Numbered from the stretch's first letter, positions 21,279 to 30,457 are shown. The stretch is 64,000 nucleotides of DNA from Gluconacetobacter aggeris (GCF_014174395.1 NZ_JABEQD010000002.1:372001-436000), one strand, 5' to 3'. The notes: generated by a model not told the origin, from the sequence alone. Translations and numbers: made by a program.

Positions 21279-21695
21279 TCAGGCGGCATCGGGCACAAAA
21301 TTCAGCGCAAGCCCGTTGATGCAGTAGCGCAGCCCCGTCGGCCTCGGCCCGTCGGGAAAGAGATGCCCCAGATGCCCCTTGCAGGAGGCACAATGGATCT
21401 CGGTCCTGACCATTCCGTGACTGACATCGGTTCGGCTTTCCACCGCGTCGGGCAGCACGTCATAATAGGACGGCCAGCCGCTGCCGCTGTCATATTTGGT
21501 CTCCGAGCGGAACAGGGGCGTCCCGCAGGCCGCGCAACGATACAGCCCTGCCCGCTTTTCATGGTTCAGGGGGCTCGATCCCGGGCGCTCCGTTCCGTGG
21601 TCGCGCATCACCCGGATCTGCTCCGGCGTCAGCGGGCCGCAGCCGCTACCGCAGGCCGGTCCCTCCGTCGGGTCCGCTTCATTCGCTGTCATCAC
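21279..21695 (-). CDS. msrB: Peptide methionine-R-sulfoxide reductase MsrB
   Basis: 138-residue repair enzyme reducing methionine-R-sulfoxide. Zinc cysteine pairs are visible ([11 protein letters not shown] and [15 protein letters not shown]). The catalytic Cys is in [13 protein letters not shown]; most MsrB have RYCINS, so the Ser-to-Gly change is a small deviation. ATG 21695 has a near-perfect GGAGGAAG site. It is divergent from gpmI, with 113 bases between. Confidence 0.95.
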   Translation of the reverse strand: MMTANEADPTEGPACGSGCGPLTPEQIRVMRDHGTERPGSSPLNHEKRAGLYRCAACGTPLFRSETKYDSGSGWPSYYDVLPDAVESRTDVSHGMVRTEIHCASCKGHLGHLFPDGPRPTGLRYCINGLALNFVPDAA

Positions 21696-21808
21696 GCTTC
21701 CTCCATCCGGGGGGCGCCGACATCACCGGGGCCGGCCCCATTCCGGGCCATTCGCAATCCCGGCAATTGGTGCCATCATGGACGACAAAATAACGGGAGA
21801 GAATACCC

Positions 21809-23359
21809 ATGGCCGACCAGACCCAGCTTCACCCCCGCCGTCCTGTCATGCTCGTCATCCTCGACGGGTTCGGCTGGCGCGAGGACATGGCCGACAACGC
21901 CGTGCGCGCGGCCTATACCCCCACCTTCGACCGCCTGTGGCAGGAGGGGCCCCGCGCCTTCCTCAAGACATGTGGCGAGGATGTCGGCCTTCCGGAAGGG
22001 CAGATGGGCAATTCCGAGGTCGGCCATCTCAATATCGGCGCCGGCCGCGTCGTCATGCAGGAACTGCCGCGCATCTTCGCCGCCATCCGTGACGGTAGCC
22101 TGGCAGCCAACCCGGCCCTGGCCGACCTGATCGCGGCCGTGAAGAAGACCGGCGGCACCTGCCACCTCATGGGCCTGGTCTCCGCCGGCGGCGTCCACTC
22201 CCACCAGGACCACGCCGTGGCCCTGGCGAAGATCCTCGCCGATAACGGCGTGCCGGTCGCCTTCCACATCTTTACCGACGGGCGCGACACCCCGCCCCAT
22301 TCCGGCCGCGACTATGTCGCCCGCCTGATCGCCGACCTGCCGCCCACTGTCGCCATCGCCACCCTCTCGGGCCGCTATTTCGCCATGGACCGCGACCGCC
22401 GCTGGGACCGGGTGGAAAAAGCGTACGACGCCATCGTCTCGGCCCAGGGGCCCCACGGCGACGACCCGCTGGCGGTGCTCGAGGCTGCCTACAAGGCCGG
22501 CACCACCGACGAATTCCTGCCGCCAACCGTCCTCGGCGGCTATAAGGGCATGAAGGACGGCGACGCCGTCCTGTCCTTCAATTTCCGCGCCGACCGCATC
22601 CGCCAGCTTCTCGACGCGGTGCTGGAGAAGGACTTCCAGGGCTTCCCCCGCTCGCGCGTGGTCCATGTCTCCGCCGCCGTCGGCATGACCCGCTACAGCG
22701 ACCGCCTGGCGGAGCTGATCGGCGTGCTGTTCCCGCCGCAATCGCTGGACGACCTGCTGGGCGACGTGGTCTCGAAGGCCGGCCTGCGCCAGCTCCGCAT
22801 GGCCGAAACCGAGAAATACCCCCACGTCACCTATTTCCTCAACGGCGGCAAGGAAGGGGAACTGCCGGGCGAGGACCGGATCATGGTCCCCTCCCCCAAG
22901 GTCGCGACCTATGACCTCCAGCCGGAAATGTCCGCGCCCGAACTGACCGAAAAGGCCGTCCAGGCCATCAACAGCGGCACCTACGACCTCATCATCCTCA
23001 ATTACGCAAACCCCGACATGGTCGGGCATACCGGAATCTTCAGCGCGGCGGTCAAGGCGATCGAGGCCGTGGACCGGGGGCTGAAGCAACTGGTCGAGGC
23101 CATCCACCGCCAGCGCGGCGCCATCCTGGTCACCGCCGATCACGGCAATGCGGAAACCATGTTCGACCCGGAAACCGGCGGCCCGCACACGGCCCACACG
23201 CTCAACGTGGTTCCGGTGGTACTGTCCGGCGTGCGCGAAGTGGAACTGCATGACGGCCGCCTGGCCGACCTCGCCCCCACCCTGCTGGCCCTGCTGGGCC
23301 TGCCGAAGCCGGAAGCGATGACGGGCAATTCGCTGATGGTCCCCAAACACGGCTTCTGA
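21809..23359 (+). CDS. gpmI: 2,3-bisphosphoglycerate-independent phosphoglycerate mutase
   Basis: 516-residue Mn-dependent glycolytic enzyme interconverting 3- and 2-phosphoglycerate. The N-terminal metal site is VMLVILDGFGWRED. The catalytic serine is in EGQMGNSEVGHLNIGAG, and the substrate loop is VHSHQDHAVAL. The C-terminal metal ligands are NYANPDMVGHTG and VTADHGNAETM. GGGAGAG precedes ATG 21809. Confidence 0.98.
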   Translation: MADQTQLHPRRPVMLVILDGFGWREDMADNAVRAAYTPTFDRLWQEGPRAFLKTCGEDVGLPEGQMGNSEVGHLNIGAGRVVMQELPRIFAAIRDGSLAANPALADLIAAVKKTGGTCHLMGLVSAGGVHSHQDHAVALAKILADNGVPVAFHIFTDGRDTPPHSGRDYVARLIADLPPTVAIATLSGRYFAMDRDRRWDRVEKAYDAIVSAQGPHGDDPLAVLEAAYKAGTTDEFLPPTVLGGYKGMKDGDAVLSFNFRADRIRQLLDAVLEKDFQGFPRSRVVHVSAAVGMTRYSDRLAELIGVLFPPQSLDDLLGDVVSKAGLRQLRMAETEKYPHVTYFLNGGKEGELPGEDRIMVPSPKVATYDLQPEMSAPELTEKAVQAINSGTYDLIILNYANPDMVGHTGIFSAAVKAIEAVDRGLKQLVEAIHRQRGAILVTADHGNAETMFDPETGGPHTAHTLNVVPVVLSGVREVELHDGRLADLAPTLLALLGLPKPEAMTGNSLMVPKHGF

Positions 23360-23513
23360 AATGTCTGCCCGTAAACGCGCGCTGGCGGCGATCCGACGCG
23401 CGTTTCCTGCGCTCCGATGCTCACGGCCCATATGGCCGCTCCGCTTCGGTGCTCGGAACCGCACGCCGGGCGTGGCCCCCTGGGCCGCTCTCGCCCACCA
23501 GCCCATGTTTCCG
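23360..23513 (+). repeat. Dispersed intergenic repeat, copy A
   Basis: About 150 bases beginning at the gpmI stop. They match, with scattered changes, the reverse complement of 24912-25064; shared blocks include cgcgctgg, gcgatccgacgcgcg, gatgctcacggcccat and ccgcttcggtgctcggaac. The copy runs into the beginning of the envC-like gene. Confidence 0.85.
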
Positions 23514-24890
23514 GACAGACATTCCCCACCAGCCCGCCAAAGCTCGGTGGCGGCGGTGGGGCTCATGGGCCTGCTCGCCGGGCTGGTCCCCGGCCCGTCC
23601 CACGCAGCCTCGTCCCACCCAACCCAGAACAGCCCGCATCACCAGGCCTCCCGGCATTCCAGCCAGGGCGCGGCCGCCGATAACGCAGCCGCCGCCGCGC
23701 GCCGCGCGGTGGCGCAGGCCCGCGCCGCCCAGCAGGCCCTGATCGCCCGCCAGCAGCTTCAGGCCCGCGACCTGGCGGCCCGCACCGCCGCCCGCGACGC
23801 CGCCCGCGCCCAGGCGCGCCAGGACGCCGCCCGGGCCGCCGCCCTGTCGGACGCGACGGTCGACGCCACCGCCCAGTTGCAGCAGACCGAACGGCAGACC
23901 GCCGAACTCGGCGATCGCGTCGCCGCCCTGCGCGCCGAACAGGACCGGCTCCGCACGGAGCTCGCGCGCGATTCGGCCTCCGTCACCCCAATGCTGCCGC
24001 TGGCGGCGCGGCTGGCGCGCTATCCGGCCGACACGCTGCTGGCCGCCCCGGTCCCGCCCGACCGCGCCATCGCCGGGTTGCTGGTCATCCAGGGCCTGTC
24101 CGCGCAGCTCGAACAACGGGCCGGCGCCATCCGCGCCCGCCGTGCCGTCCTGGCCGGGCTGGACGCCGACCTGGCGCGCGAGAGCGCGCGGCTGTCGGAC
24201 CTCCAGCAGCAGCAGGCAGCCCAGCGCGACAGCGTCGCCCGGGCCGCCGAGGCTGCCCGCCAGGCCCAGCAGCGCTCGAACAGCGCCGCCACCCAGGCCG
24301 CCCGCCAGGTCGAGGACGCGACCCGCAGGGCCAGCAGCCTGCAAGACGCCGTCAACCGGATCGAGGCGCTGGAAAAAGCCGCCGAGGACCAGTTGGAACA
24401 GGCGGCCCAGGCCGCCGCCCGAGCCCACCGCGCCGACGAGGCCGCAGCGGCGCGCGCCCGAGCTGCCGCCATTGCCCAGGGGCCGGGCCCGGGGCTGAAC
24501 GCCACCCCGCCCGGCACGCCGGCCGGGCGCGGCGCCCCCGTCGCGGGCACGATCGTCACCGCCTGGGGGGCCGCGACCGAGGCCGGACCGGCCACCGGCA
24601 TCACCTACGCCCCACCCTCCGGCGCCGCCGTGCGCACCCCCTGCGCGGGCCAGGTCGATTTCGCGGGCGCGTTCCGCTCCTACGGCCAGATGGTCATCCT
24701 CAATTGCGGGCGCCATTATCGGTTCGTCATGGCGGGGCTGGGGGGCCTGGCCGTCTCGACCGGCCAGGCACTGGCCCGCGGCGCCCCGGTCGGCCGCATG
24801 CCGGACTGGAGCGGCCAGGGGCCCCGGCCGACCCTGTTCGTGCAGTTGCGGCACGGCGGCGGCGCGGTCGACCCCGCCCCGTTTCTATAG
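23505..24890 (+). CDS. EnvC-like murein hydrolase activator (M23/LytM domain)
   Basis: Periplasmic coiled-coil protein with a C-terminal LytM domain. ATG 23505 gives MFPDRHSPPARQSS followed by a hydrophobic core ending at GPSHA, a plausible signal peptide; the product is 461 residues. Residues ~50-340 are Ala/Gln/Arg-rich coiled coil. The LytM part (GAPVAGTIVTAWGAAT to LFVQLRHGGGAVDPAPFL) lacks the usual metal-binding His residues: the HxH-type stretch reads LNCGRHYRFVMAGL. So it is probably an EnvC-type activator of amidases rather than an active peptidase. The start codon lies inside repeat copy A; the frame is open back to 23361. Confidence 0.85.
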   Translation: MFPDRHSPPARQSSVAAVGLMGLLAGLVPGPSHAASSHPTQNSPHHQASRHSSQGAAADNAAAAARRAVAQARAAQQALIARQQLQARDLAARTAARDAARAQARQDAARAAALSDATVDATAQLQQTERQTAELGDRVAALRAEQDRLRTELARDSASVTPMLPLAARLARYPADTLLAAPVPPDRAIAGLLVIQGLSAQLEQRAGAIRARRAVLAGLDADLARESARLSDLQQQQAAQRDSVARAAEAARQAQQRSNSAATQAARQVEDATRRASSLQDAVNRIEALEKAAEDQLEQAAQAAARAHRADEAAAARARAAAIAQGPGPGLNATPPGTPAGRGAPVAGTIVTAWGAATEAGPATGITYAPPSGAAVRTPCAGQVDFAGAFRSYGQMVILNCGRHYRFVMAGLGGLAVSTGQALARGAPVGRMPDWSGQGPRPTLFVQLRHGGGAVDPAPFL

Positions 24891-24911
24891 TCCCCTGCCC
24901 GGAGCCGGCCT

Positions 24912-25064
24912 GGAAATGTGGGCTGGTGAGCGAGAGTGCCGCGTAGCGGCACGCCCGTCGTGCGGTTCCGAGCACCGAAGCGGAGCGGCCTTATGGGCCG
25001 TGAGCATCGGAGCACAGGAGGCGCGCGTCGGATCGCCACCAGCGCGCATTTACAAACAGGCTCT
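24912..25064 (-). repeat. Dispersed intergenic repeat, copy B (inverted)
   Basis: Inverted partner of copy A, filling most of the gap between the envC-like gene and ctpA. Copies A and B thus flank the envC-like gene in opposite orientation. On the - strand it begins gagagcctgtttgtaaatgc, close to the start of the partial copy at 58342. Confidence 0.85.
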
Positions 25065-25120
25065 CGGCGGTTTCCGCCCGACACGAGTTCGGTATAAGAT
25101 CGCGGCAATGACGACGGTAC

Positions 25121-25140
25121 ATGCCGTTTCCGAACGGCAT
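25121..25140 (+). promoter_or_regulatory. Hairpin in the ctpA leader
   Basis: Perfect 8-bp stem (atgccgtt / aacggcat) with a 4-base loop, 50 bases before the ctpA ATG. A weak -10-like TATAAG sits at about 25094. Function unknown. Confidence 0.35.
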
Positions 25141-25190
25141 GGAGCCCCACCGTCCACGACAGGGGCGGTTTCACTCAGGAGACGCATGGC

Positions 25191-26615
25191 ATGACGTTCC
25201 GCACCGGCCTGCTGCTTGGCTGCGCCTTTCTGGCAGGCATCGCGGCGGGGCCACAGATCGCCCACCTCTCCCTGCCGGCAGGGGGCAGCCTGACATCCAA
25301 CGCGCTGGCCGCCAGCCTGGCCAAGGACAGCGATTCGGATTCTCCGGCCGAGAATTTCCGCCTCCTGTCGCTGTTCGGCCACGTGCTGGAACAGGTGAAG
25401 GCGAATTACGTCGACCAGGTGTCGAACCGCGAACTCATCATCAACGCGCTGAACGGCATGCTGAGCGGCCTCGACCCGCACAGTTCCTACATGACCGAAA
25501 AACAGTACGCCGACCTGCAAACCCGCACGAAGGGCGAGTTCGGCGGGCTGGGGCTGGAAGTCCAGGCCGAAGACAGCCACATCCGCGTCGTCTCGCCGAT
25601 CGACGACACGCCCGCCGCCAAGGCCGGCATCAAGCCCGGCGACTATATCGTCGCCATCGACGGCAAGAACATCGACGGCCTGCCGCTGGACGAGGCCGTG
25701 CAGCGGATGCGCGGCAAGCCCGATACCACGATCTCCCTGACCCTGATCCGTGAAAAGACGCCCAAGCCGCTCATCGTGACCATGACGCGGGCGGTCATCC
25801 ATATCCAGGTGATCAAGTCGGCCCTGTACGATTCGACCGGCTATATCCGGGTATCGGAATTCAACGAGGAAACCGCGCCGGGGCTGGAAGCCGCCTACCG
25901 CAAGCTCAAGGCCGACGCCCATGGCCACCTGACCGGCCTGGTGCTGGACCTGCGCTCCGATCCGGGCGGCCTGCTGAACCAGGCCATCGCCGTCAGCTCC
26001 GATTTCATCCGCAATGGCGAAATCGTCTCGACCCGTGCCCGCCACGCGCAGGAAAGCCAGCGCTGGGACGCGCACGGCACCGACATCACCGACGGCCTGC
26101 CGATGGTGGTCCTGATCAATGGCGGTTCGGCCTCGGCCAGCGAAATCGTCGCCGGCGCCCTGCAGGACCATCAGCGCGCCGTCCTGATCGGCGAGAAATC
26201 CTTCGGCAAGGGATCGGTGCAGACCATCCTGCCCATCCCCGGCGACGGCGCGCTGCGCCTGACCACGGCACGCTACTACACGCCGTCGGGCCGCTCCATC
26301 CAGGGCCTGGGCATCGTCCCCGACGTGACGGTGCGCGAAACCCGCGAGGACCCGGGCTACAGCATCCGCGAGGCCGATCTCAGCCACATCATCAAGAACC
26401 AGGGCGGCAACACCGCCAAGCCGCCGACGCGCGTCGACCTGCCGCCGATCGTCTCGTCCATCCCCGGCGAGCCGCCGGCCAACTGGCCCGCCTTCGACCT
26501 CACGAAACCCGCAACCGACTTCCAGTTGCAGCAGGGGCTCAAGATCGTCCGCGCCATGGCAACTGGCCCGCACACGGCCGATGCCTCGCCGGCAAACCTG
26601 CCGCGTCATGACTGA
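25191..26615 (+). CDS. C-terminal processing peptidase (S41, CtpA-like)
   Basis: 474-residue periplasmic or membrane-tethered serine protease that trims C-termini and, in several bacteria, controls murein hydrolases. The N-terminal hydrophobic segment is RTGLLLGCAFLAGIAAG. A PDZ domain covers about residues 100-190 (GGLGLEVQAEDSHIRVVSP). The catalytic Ser is in NGGSASASEIVAGALQ and the Lys in GEKSFGKGSVQTILP. It sits next to the envC-like gene, fitting a joint role in cell-wall turnover. AGGAG lies 9 bases before ATG 25191. Confidence 0.94.
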   Translation: MTFRTGLLLGCAFLAGIAAGPQIAHLSLPAGGSLTSNALAASLAKDSDSDSPAENFRLLSLFGHVLEQVKANYVDQVSNRELIINALNGMLSGLDPHSSYMTEKQYADLQTRTKGEFGGLGLEVQAEDSHIRVVSPIDDTPAAKAGIKPGDYIVAIDGKNIDGLPLDEAVQRMRGKPDTTISLTLIREKTPKPLIVTMTRAVIHIQVIKSALYDSTGYIRVSEFNEETAPGLEAAYRKLKADAHGHLTGLVLDLRSDPGGLLNQAIAVSSDFIRNGEIVSTRARHAQESQRWDAHGTDITDGLPMVVLINGGSASASEIVAGALQDHQRAVLIGEKSFGKGSVQTILPIPGDGALRLTTARYYTPSGRSIQGLGIVPDVTVRETREDPGYSIREADLSHIIKNQGGNTAKPPTRVDLPPIVSSIPGEPPANWPAFDLTKPATDFQLQQGLKIVRAMATGPHTADASPANLPRHD

Positions 26616-27114
26616 CTCGGCATCCCTGCCTTATCGCCGCAATGTCGGGGCGATGCTGTTCAACGACCGTGGACAGGTCCTGATCGGCCGCCGCACCGAC
26701 ATGCAGGGCGCGGGCGGCCCCATGGAAGACGGTGTCTGGCAATGCCCCCAGGGCGGCATCGACGCCGACGAAGACCCCGAACAGGCCGTACTGCGCGAAC
26801 TGCTCGAGGAAATCGGAACCGACCGGGCCGAAATCATCGCCGCCCACCCCCGCTGGCTGACCTACGACCTGCCGGCGGCCCTGATCGGCAAGGCGCTCGG
26901 CGGCCGCTATCGCGGCCAGACCCAGAAATGGTTCGCCCTGCGCTTCACCGGCACCGATGCCGATATCCGGCTGGATGCCCACCAGCCGGCGGAATTCGAT
27001 GCCTGGCAATGGGTCGAGCTGGCCACGCTGCCCGAACGCAATGTCGGCTTCAAGCGCCCCATCTACCTCACCCTGGCCGACGATTTCGCCACCTACGCGC
27101 AGCCGCGACTCTAA
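26608..27114 (+). CDS. rppH: RNA pyrophosphohydrolase RppH
   Basis: 168-residue NUDIX enzyme removing pyrophosphate from mRNA 5' ends (also acts on dinucleoside polyphosphates). LPYRRNVGAMLFNDRGQVLI is the RppH/IalA-type N-terminus. The NUDIX box reads GGIDADEDPEQAVLRELLEE. QKWFALRFTGTD and WQWVELATLPE are family segments. ATG 26608 overlaps the ctpA end by 8 bases, so coupling is likely; an upstream start at 26581 is less likely. Confidence 0.94.
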   Translation: MTDSASLPYRRNVGAMLFNDRGQVLIGRRTDMQGAGGPMEDGVWQCPQGGIDADEDPEQAVLRELLEEIGTDRAEIIAAHPRWLTYDLPAALIGKALGGRYRGQTQKWFALRFTGTDADIRLDAHQPAEFDAWQWVELATLPERNVGFKRPIYLTLADDFATYAQPRL

Positions 27115-27284
27115 GAAAGGCCGTTTCAAAAGCCCCGATGGCGGCGGCCTGACGGCGGTTTCCTGCGCTCCGCGGCCGGCGGCCTACAAGGCCGCATCCG
27201 CTCCGATGCTCAAAAGCCACCGCCAGACGTGTGGCTGGCGCCAGGCTCCCACGCGCCAGCGGCGCTTTTGAAACAGCTTCTAGC
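27115..27284. repeat. Dispersed intergenic repeat, divergent copy D
   Basis: Fills the gap between convergent rppH and the NUDIX gene. It has 11-bp terminal inverted repeats (gtttcaaaagc at 27123-27133, gcttttgaaac at 27264-27274) and internal blocks shared with copy A (cggtttcctgcgctccg, gctccgatgctca). The right border also supplies the stop codon of the NUDIX gene. Confidence 0.65.
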
Positions 27285-27699
27285 GGCACAACGCCGGCAG
27301 GACATGCCGGCTCAGCAGCGGGGCCAGACGGATGGGCGGATCGTCCGCGCCCACCACGTCCAGCCACAGCATCTCCGCGATCTCCGCCGCGATGGCGGGC
27401 CTGCCATCCAGATCCCCGCAATAGATCGCCGCCCGCACGACGCATCCGGGCTCATTGGCCGCCGGCGCCTCGAAATGCCCCAGCAGCATCAACCCCTCGG
27501 CATGCAGCCGGCACCCCAGTTCCTCGTACAGCTCGCGTTGCAGGGTCTCGGTCTCGCCCTCGCCCGGCTCGGCCTTGCCGCCCGGCAGCATGAAACTGTC
27601 CGTGCCGCGCTTGCGCACCACCAGCAACGCCCCCTCCCGCACGATCGCGGCCGAGACGACGTTGATCACCCGCCCCTGCACGTCGTGGCCGGCACTCAA
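27280..27699 (-). CDS. NUDIX hydrolase, MutT-like
   Basis: 139 residues, with the NUDIX box GGKAEPGEGETETLQRELYE followed by ELGC. The start is GRVINVVSAAIVREGALLVV, typical of MutT-like house-cleaning enzymes acting on nucleoside diphosphates linked to another group. The substrate is not predictable. The start overlaps the emrB stop by 4 bases, so it is the last gene of emrA-emrB-nudix. Confidence 0.88.
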   Translation of the reverse strand: MSAGHDVQGRVINVVSAAIVREGALLVVRKRGTDSFMLPGGKAEPGEGETETLQRELYEELGCRLHAEGLMLLGHFEAPAANEPGCVVRAAIYCGDLDGRPAIAAEIAEMLWLDVVGADDPPIRLAPLLSRHVLPALCR

Positions 27700-29306
27700 T
27701 GTCCCGCCGACGGCCGCTTGCCGCCTCCCTTGATCGGCGACAGCAGGAAGCAGAACGGCACCACCAGAAACGCCCCTATCCCCAGGATCATGAACACCTC
27801 GTTGTAAGCCAGGATCGCGATCTGCCGCGTGAACTCCACGAACAGGCGATGCTGGGCCACGGCATTGACCGCCCCCTGCGCGATCCCATGCCCCGAAGCG
27901 ACCTGCCGCGCACGCGCCAGATAATCGTTATAGGGCTGATGGAACGGCGTCATCCAATGCACCATCTGCGTCTGATGCGCCTGGCGGATTTCGGTCAGCA
28001 TGGCGGTCGAGCCCGAAATCGCGATCGACCCCAGCACGTTGCGCGCCATGCTGAACAGCGCCGAGGCATCGGCATTCAGCTCGCGCGGCAGGGTGGCGAA
28101 GGTGATGGTCGAAATCGGCACGAACAGAAAGGCCAGGCTGGCCGTCTGGCTCATGCGGAACAGCACCAGATGGCGGAAATCCAGCAACGGCACCAGATGC
28201 GCCGACCAGAACAGCGACACGCCCATGAAGAAGAAGCCCATGGCGATCAGCATCCGCAGGCTGAGATATTTCATCGACCGCCCGACCAGCGGAATCAGCA
28301 CGATCACCGCGATACCGCCAGGCGACAGGATCAGCCCCGACAGGGTCGCGTTATAGCCCATCACCTGCTGCGCGAATTGCGGCACGACGATCGCAGCCGA
28401 ATAGAGCAGCGCCCCCACTGCCCCGATCAGCAGCGTGCCGGTCGCGAAATTGCGGTCCCTGAACACGCGCAGGTCCACCGCCGGCCTCTTGGTCCGCAGC
28501 AGCCAGACCACCGCGCCGCCAATCCCCAGCACCGCCAGCACCGCCATGGTCCGGATCATCGACGACCCGAACCAGTCCTCATCCTCGCCGCGATCGACCG
28601 CAACCTCCAGGCAGCCGAACCCGATGGCGATCAGCCCGATCCCCACCACGTCCAGCGGCGCCTTCTGCTTCCTCGCCCAGGGCGGGTCCTCCACGATCAT
28701 CGACACGGCGAAGGTCGCCGCCAGCCCCACGGGCACGTTGATGAAGAAGATCCAGCGCCAGGAATAATTGTCGGTGATCCACCCGCCCAGCGCCGGCCCG
28801 ATCACGGGCGCCACGATGGTGGCGATCGCCGTCAGCCCGAACGCCGCCGCCCGCCGCTCGGGCGGGAACGTATCGAGGATGATCGATTGCTGGTTGGGCT
28901 GCAGCCCCCCGCCGAAGAAACCCTGCATCAGCCGGAACACGATCAGTTCCGGCAGGCTGGTCGCCATGCCGCACAGGAACGACGACACGGTGAACATGAA
29001 GATACAGATCAGGAAATAGCGTTTTCGGCCCAGCAGCTTGCCCAGCCACCCCGAGATGGTCAGCACGATGCCGTTGGCCACCAGATAGGATGTCAGGGTC
29101 CAGGTCGCGTCGTCATAGGTCGAGGACAGGCTGCCGGCGATATGCGGCAGCGAGACGTTGACGATGGTCGTGTCCAGGATTTCCATGAACGCAGCCACCG
29201 TCACGACGATCGCGATCAGCCATGGATTGGCACGGGGCTTCCATGGCTGTTCCGCTGGGGGCGTCCCCGCCGGGGTGGACGCATCGGCCGCCGGGCCGCC
29301 GCTCAT
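27696..29306 (-). CDS. emrB: EmrB-type multidrug transporter (MFS, DHA2, 14 TM)
   Basis: 536-residue proton antiporter of the DHA2 family. The motif A region is SGWLGKLLGRKRYFL and the motif C region is APVIGPALGGWITDNYSWRW. FMEILDTTIVNVSLPHIAGS in helix 1 is the DHA2 signature. It works with the EmrA-like adaptor encoded just upstream (ATGA overlap) to move drugs across the envelope; no outer-membrane partner gene is adjacent. Confidence 0.94.
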   Translation of the reverse strand: MSGGPAADASTPAGTPPAEQPWKPRANPWLIAIVVTVAAFMEILDTTIVNVSLPHIAGSLSSTYDDATWTLTSYLVANGIVLTISGWLGKLLGRKRYFLICIFMFTVSSFLCGMATSLPELIVFRLMQGFFGGGLQPNQQSIILDTFPPERRAAAFGLTAIATIVAPVIGPALGGWITDNYSWRWIFFINVPVGLAATFAVSMIVEDPPWARKQKAPLDVVGIGLIAIGFGCLEVAVDRGEDEDWFGSSMIRTMAVLAVLGIGGAVVWLLRTKRPAVDLRVFRDRNFATGTLLIGAVGALLYSAAIVVPQFAQQVMGYNATLSGLILSPGGIAVIVLIPLVGRSMKYLSLRMLIAMGFFFMGVSLFWSAHLVPLLDFRHLVLFRMSQTASLAFLFVPISTITFATLPRELNADASALFSMARNVLGSIAISGSTAMLTEIRQAHQTQMVHWMTPFHQPYNDYLARARQVASGHGIAQGAVNAVAQHRLFVEFTRQIAILAYNEVFMILGIGAFLVVPFCFLLSPIKGGGKRPSAGH

Positions 29307-30394
29307 TCCGTATGCACCGTCGGCACGACCGACAGGCCCAGCGTCAGCGGCAGGTCGGGCCGCATGCCCTGGTCGATCACGATCTTCACCGGCACGCGCT
29401 GCACGATCTTCACATAATTGCCGGTCGCGTTCTCGGGCGGAAAGGCGCTGAAGGTCGCACCGGTGCCAAGCTGGATCGAATCCACATGCCCCTTCAGGTC
29501 CAGGAACGGATAGGCATCCACCGCAATGTCCACCTTCTGTCCCGGCCGCATGTGGGCCAGTTGGGTTTCCTTGTAGTTGGCGATCACCCAGACTTCCGGC
29601 TCGACAACCGAGAAGATCGACTGCCCCTCGCTGACGAAGCTGCCGCGCTCGATATTGCGCTGCGAAATCCAGCCATCGTGCGGGGCGCGGATGTCCGTCC
29701 AGCCCAGATTCAGCTCGGCCTGCGCCAGTTGCGCCCGCGCCTGCGCGATCTGCGCGTCATACTGGCTGATCCGCGTCTGGGTGGTCGAGATATTGGCCTC
29801 CACCGGCTCGGCGATCCGCAGATTGCCCTCGGCCTGCGTCACCTGGGCCTTCGCGGCCTGAAGCGCCGCCGTGGCATAATCGATATCCTGCTGCGTGGTG
29901 GCGGCACGCGCCACCGCATGCTGGCGGCGATAATCGGTCTCGGCCCTGAATTGCTGCGCCTGGGCGGCCTGCAACTGGCCCTGCGCCACCAGCAGGCGCC
30001 CCGGAAAGTCCTTCTGCGCCACCGCCAGGCCGAACTGCGCCCCGGCCGCCTGCGCCTGCGCGACCTGCAGCGTCGCCGCCGCATTGTCCCGCGCCGCGCG
30101 ATAGTCGCGATCGTCGATCCGCGCCAGAAGCTGGCCGGCCCGGACGAACTGGTTGTCGTTCACCAGCAGTTCCGTCACGTAGCCGCGCACATGCGGCGCG
30201 ATCGTCACCGCCCGCCCGGCGGTAAACGCGTCATCCGTCTCGATGTCATGACGGGTCAGGAACCAGTAGATCCCTGCCCCCACGATAATGGCGGCCACGA
30301 AGAGGATCAGGCCGACACGGATCAGCGGGTTGGGTTTCTTCTTGCGCGTTTCTTCCGGCTTGTCGCCCGACCCTGCGCCGTCTTGCTCGGCCAT
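29303..30394 (-). CDS. emrA: EmrA-type membrane fusion protein (HlyD family)
   Basis: 363-residue periplasmic adaptor. One N-terminal helix (LIRVGLILFVAAIIVGAGIY) anchors it. The lipoyl half-motif follows (DAFTAGRAVTIAPHVRGYV), then a coiled-coil hairpin from about residue 110 to 220. The barrel (WTDIRAPHDGWISQRNIERG) and C-terminal segment complete the fold. AGAGG lies 6 bases before ATG 30394. It is the first gene of the exporter operon, downstream of a TetR-type palindrome. Confidence 0.94.
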   Translation of the reverse strand: MAEQDGAGSGDKPEETRKKKPNPLIRVGLILFVAAIIVGAGIYWFLTRHDIETDDAFTAGRAVTIAPHVRGYVTELLVNDNQFVRAGQLLARIDDRDYRAARDNAAATLQVAQAQAAGAQFGLAVAQKDFPGRLLVAQGQLQAAQAQQFRAETDYRRQHAVARAATTQQDIDYATAALQAAKAQVTQAEGNLRIAEPVEANISTTQTRISQYDAQIAQARAQLAQAELNLGWTDIRAPHDGWISQRNIERGSFVSEGQSIFSVVEPEVWVIANYKETQLAHMRPGQKVDIAVDAYPFLDLKGHVDSIQLGTGATFSAFPPENATGNYVKIVQRVPVKIVIDQGMRPDLPLTLGLSVVPTVHTE

Positions 30395-30438
30395 ACGGTT
30401 CCTCTTGACTTCCAGCTCATGGCGCCGGCCCGATCGAA

Positions 30439-30457
30439 TGACCGAACCGGTCGGTCA
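30439..30457. promoter_or_regulatory. TetR-type operator upstream of emrA
   Basis: A 19-base palindrome with exact 7-base arms (tgaccga / tcggtca) and a 5-base centre, 45 bases before the emrA ATG. It resembles operators of AcrR/TetR repressors that control efflux operons. No TetR gene is present in the window. Confidence 0.6.

Noticed and set aside
23505..24890. Active M23 metallopeptidase
   Set aside because: The LytM domain lacks the expected metal-binding His residues, so an EnvC-like activator role is preferred.
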